From: Sinorhizobium sp.
GTDB lineage: Bacteria; Pseudomonadota; Alphaproteobacteria; Rhizobiales; Rhizobiaceae
Length of the DNA: 7,203 nucleotides
Assembly (NCBI GenBank): GCA_031178305.1
Contig: JAPSJG010000192.1
Location: 1 to 7,203 of the forward strand
Reading direction: 5' to 3'
Positions 5,623 through 7,203 of this stretch are shown in pieces (the stretch's first letter is position 1; every line of letters begins with the position of its first letter). Below the pieces are notes generated by a model. That model saw only the letters and a program-made list of their open reading frames with translations, ran no database searches and was not told the origin of the DNA. A program made the position numbers and the translations under genes.

Positions 5623-6639
5623 ATGACATTTCGTGGGATGCTTCTAGCGTCTGTAGCCGTTGCATGCGCCGCGATGCCGATGTCGGCACTCGCGGAAACT
5701 TCCGGAAAGAAGATTGCACTTTCCAACAACTATGCCGGAAATTCGTGGCGCCAGGCGATGCTGACGAGCTGGGACAAGGTGACGGGCGAGGCGGTCAAGG
5801 CCGGCGTGGTTGCCGCCGCCGATGCTTTCACGACGGCGGAAAACCAGGCAACCGAGCAGGCGGCGCAGATCCAGAACATGATCCTGCAAGGTTATGACGC
5901 GATCGTCCTTAACGCCGCCTCGCCGACCGCTTTGAACGGCGCAGTCAAGGAGGCATGCGATGCCGGCATCGTCGTCGTCTCTTTCGATGGCGTCGTGAGC
6001 GAGCCCTGCGCCTGGCGGATTGCCGTCGACTTCAAGGAAATGGGGCGCAGCCAGGTCGAATATCTGTCGAAGAAGCTGCCTGAAGGCGGGAATCTCCTGG
6101 AGATCCGCGGCCTCGCCGGCGTCTTTGTCGACGACGAGATCTCGGCAGGTATCCACGAGGGCGTAAAGCAGTACCCGCAGTTCAAGATCGTCGGCTCGGT
6201 CCATGGCGACTGGGCGCAGGACGTCGCCCAGAAGGCAGTAGCTGGCATCCTGCCGAGCCTTCCGGAGATCGTCGGTGTCGTGACGCAAGGGGGCGACGGC
6301 TATGGCGCAGCCCAGGCGATCGCAGCCGCGAAACGACCGATGCCGGTGATCGTCATGGGCAACCGTGAAGACGAGTTGAAGTGGTGGAAGGAGCAGAAGG
6401 ACGCGAACAACTATGAGACCATGTCGGTCTCCATCGCGCCGGGCGTCTCCACGCTTGCATTCTGGGTTGCCCAGCAAATCCTCGACGGCAAGGAGGTCAG
6501 GAAGGATCTCGTCGTGCCGTTCCTGCGCATCGACCAGGACAACCTCGAGCAGAACCTCGCCAATACGCAGGCGGGCGGCGTCGCCAATGTCGAGTACACG
6601 CAGGCCGATGCGATCAAAGTGATCGAAGGCTCCAAGTAG
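5623..6639 (+). CDS. Periplasmic sugar-binding protein of a ribose-type (CUT2) ABC importer
   Basis: A 338-residue Peripl_BP_4 family solute-binding protein that delivers a ligand, usually a monosaccharide or polyol, to an inner-membrane ABC permease. Residues 1-24 form a Sec signal peptide (MTFRG, a hydrophobic stretch, SALA), with cleavage expected between A24 and E25. The first lobe opens with IALSNNYAGNSWRQAM (31-46), the position of the ligand-contact loop in ribose-binding relatives. GYDAIVLNAASPTAL (90-104) and GIVVVSFDG (115-123) are also family hallmarks, and VTQGGDGYGAAQAI (220-233) belongs to the second lobe. Two cysteines, C112 and C129, remain in the mature protein and could form a disulfide. 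The ATG follows GGGAGG with 5-nt spacing, an excellent site. The ATPase gene follows after 71 bp. The ligand cannot be named from sequence. A divergent two-component system may regulate it. Confidence 0.92.
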   Translation: MTFRGMLLASVAVACAAMPMSALAETSGKKIALSNNYAGNSWRQAMLTSWDKVTGEAVKAGVVAAADAFTTAENQATEQAAQIQNMILQGYDAIVLNAASPTALNGAVKEACDAGIVVVSFDGVVSEPCAWRIAVDFKEMGRSQVEYLSKKLPEGGNLLEIRGLAGVFVDDEISAGIHEGVKQYPQFKIVGSVHGDWAQDVAQKAVAGILPSLPEIVGVVTQGGDGYGAAQAIAAAKRPMPVIVMGNREDELKWWKEQKDANNYETMSVSIAPGVSTLAFWVAQQILDGKEVRKDLVVPFLRIDQDNLEQNLANTQAGGVANVEYTQADAIKVIEGSK

Positions 6640-6652
6640 CAGCTCCCCTCAC

Positions 6653-6680
6653 GTCGCGCGGTTCTGGCGGACCGCGCGAC
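6653..6680 (+). repeat. Strong stem-loop between binding protein and ATPase genes
   Basis: GTCGCGCGGT (6653-6662) and ACCGCGCGAC (6671-6680) are perfect ten-bp arms around an eight-nt loop, and the loop can add one wobble and one C-G pair. No U-tract follows (AGGCCCCC), so it is not a standard intrinsic terminator. Its place right after the binding-protein stop fits mRNA 3'-end stabilisation or partial attenuation, a common way to make more binding protein than transporter subunits. Confidence 0.65.
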
Positions 6681-6710
6681 AGGCCCCCGATCGAAGACGA
6701 ACAGCAGCAA

Positions 6711-7203
6711 ATGACGGGTAGAATGCCGAAGGCGATAATCGAGGTTGCCGATGTCAAGGTGAGTTTCGGAGCCGTCAGGGCACTTGACGGGGTCAATCTT
6801 GCCATCATGCCCGGCGAATGCGTTGGCCTCGTTGGTCACAATGGCGCCGGCAAATCGACGATCGTCAGCGTCATCAATGGCGGCCTGACGCCGCACCAGG
6901 GCAGAATTGCAGGCGAAGGCGAGGTTCTTGCGCGCTATGGCATCAACACCGCCCGGGCGCGCGGGGTGCGCTGCGTCTTCCAGGAACTGTCGCTTTGCCC
7001 CAATCTCACCGTGGTTGAGAACACCCGCATCCTGCACCGCCATTTCGGCGGCTTGGGCTGGCGGAGCCGGGCGAAACAGGTCATCGAACGGAGCCTCGAC
7101 ACGGTTTTTCCCGGGCACGGCATCGCTAGCGACAGGATCGTCGGCGACCTCTCGATTGCTGAGCGGCAGATGGTCGAGATCGCAATGGCCTTTTCCGATG
7201 GCG
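6711..7203 (+). CDS. Sugar ABC transporter ATP-binding protein, ribose type (5' part)
   Basis: The frame stays open to the window edge, giving the first 164 residues of an ABC ATPase that would energise import for the binding protein upstream. The Walker A motif is GHNGAGKST (42-50), the Q-loop is FQELSLCPNLT (90-100, Gln91), and the signature region is LSIAERQMVEIAMA (147-160). The LSxAxxQMVEIA form, in place of LSGGQ, is typical of the first nucleotide-binding domain of RbsA/XylG/MglA-type CUT2 ATPases. These are about 500 aa with two fused domains, so roughly two thirds is missing. The start is either 6711 (no clear ribosome site nearby) or the in-frame ATG at 6723 (a GGG 4 nt upstream); both ribosome sites are weak. 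A permease gene is expected further right. Confidence 0.88.
   Translation, partial: MTGRMPKAIIEVADVKVSFGAVRALDGVNLAIMPGECVGLVGHNGAGKSTIVSVINGGLTPHQGRIAGEGEVLARYGINTARARGVRCVFQELSLCPNLTVVENTRILHRHFGGLGWRSRAKQVIERSLDTVFPGHGIASDRIVGDLSIAERQMVEIAMAFSDG

Noticed and set aside
5644..6477. Long minus-strand open frame (277 codons) opposite the binding-protein gene
   Set aside because: The plus strand encodes a clear signal peptide and family motifs. The antisense frame has no recognisable motif or ribosome site and is a usual by-product of GC-rich codon bias.
6653..6680. Intrinsic transcription terminator
   Set aside because: The stem is strong but the following sequence is AGGCCCCC without a U-tract, and the ATPase gene of the same system lies just downstream.
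6411..7118. Minus-strand open frame (235 codons) across the binding-protein/ATPase junction
   Set aside because: It runs antisense through a signature ABC ATPase and across the stem-loop. No domain is recognisable.
1..7203. Mobile element, CRISPR array, phage or defence system
   Set aside because: There are no transposase or integrase motifs, no terminal repeats, no regularly spaced repeats, and no abrupt composition change. Gene content is metabolic, regulatory and transport.

Overview
The window is GC-rich, protein-dense DNA with strongly G/C-biased third codon positions, purine-rich Shine-Dalgarno sites and short intergenic gaps. The gene set (a CysK-like synthase, AlaX, SseA, an orphan-type GAF kinase with a LuxR-type regulator, and a ribose-type sugar ABC system) fits an alphaproteobacterium, most likely Rhizobiaceae (Sinorhizobium/Ensifer/Rhizobium type). 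This is inferred from composition and gene content; no database search was run. The whole window looks like ordinary chromosome or chromid sequence. I see no transposon, phage, CRISPR, tRNA or rRNA.

Left part (1-3263, + strand): a tight four-gene cluster. It encodes a cysteine synthase-like PLP enzyme (24-1064), an alanyl-tRNA editing protein of the AlaX type (1068-1817), a 3-mercaptopyruvate sulfurtransferase-like rhodanese (1834-2694) and a GNAT acetyltransferase (2691-3263). Gaps are 3 bp, 16 bp and a 4-bp overlap, so they are probably one transcript. Two products act on cysteine or its keto acid and one on Ser/Gly-mischarged tRNA(Ala), which suggests a sulfur/serine/cysteine housekeeping theme.

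Middle part (3363-5343, - strand): a two-component pair transcribed toward the first cluster. A cytosolic GAF-domain histidine kinase of the HisKA_3 type comes first, then a REC-HTH response regulator 13 bp downstream with a very strong ribosome site. The regulator's LuxR-like domain appears to carry an insertion. The kinase has no membrane segment, so its signal should be cytoplasmic.

Right part (5623-7203, + strand): a divergently transcribed sugar-type ABC importer. It has a periplasmic binding protein with a signal peptide (5623-6639), a 10-bp perfect stem-loop in the gap, and the 5' end of the ATPase gene (6711 onward), which runs off the window. The region between kinase and transporter (5344-5622) holds a near-central dyad (5472-5503), an AGGAGG-led five-codon mini-ORF inside a hairpin, and a second hairpin just before the binding-protein ribosome site. 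The layout suggests that the two-component system controls the transporter, but that link is inference. I found no clearly new system. The most original material is the 5404-5622 control region and the unusual response-regulator C-terminus.
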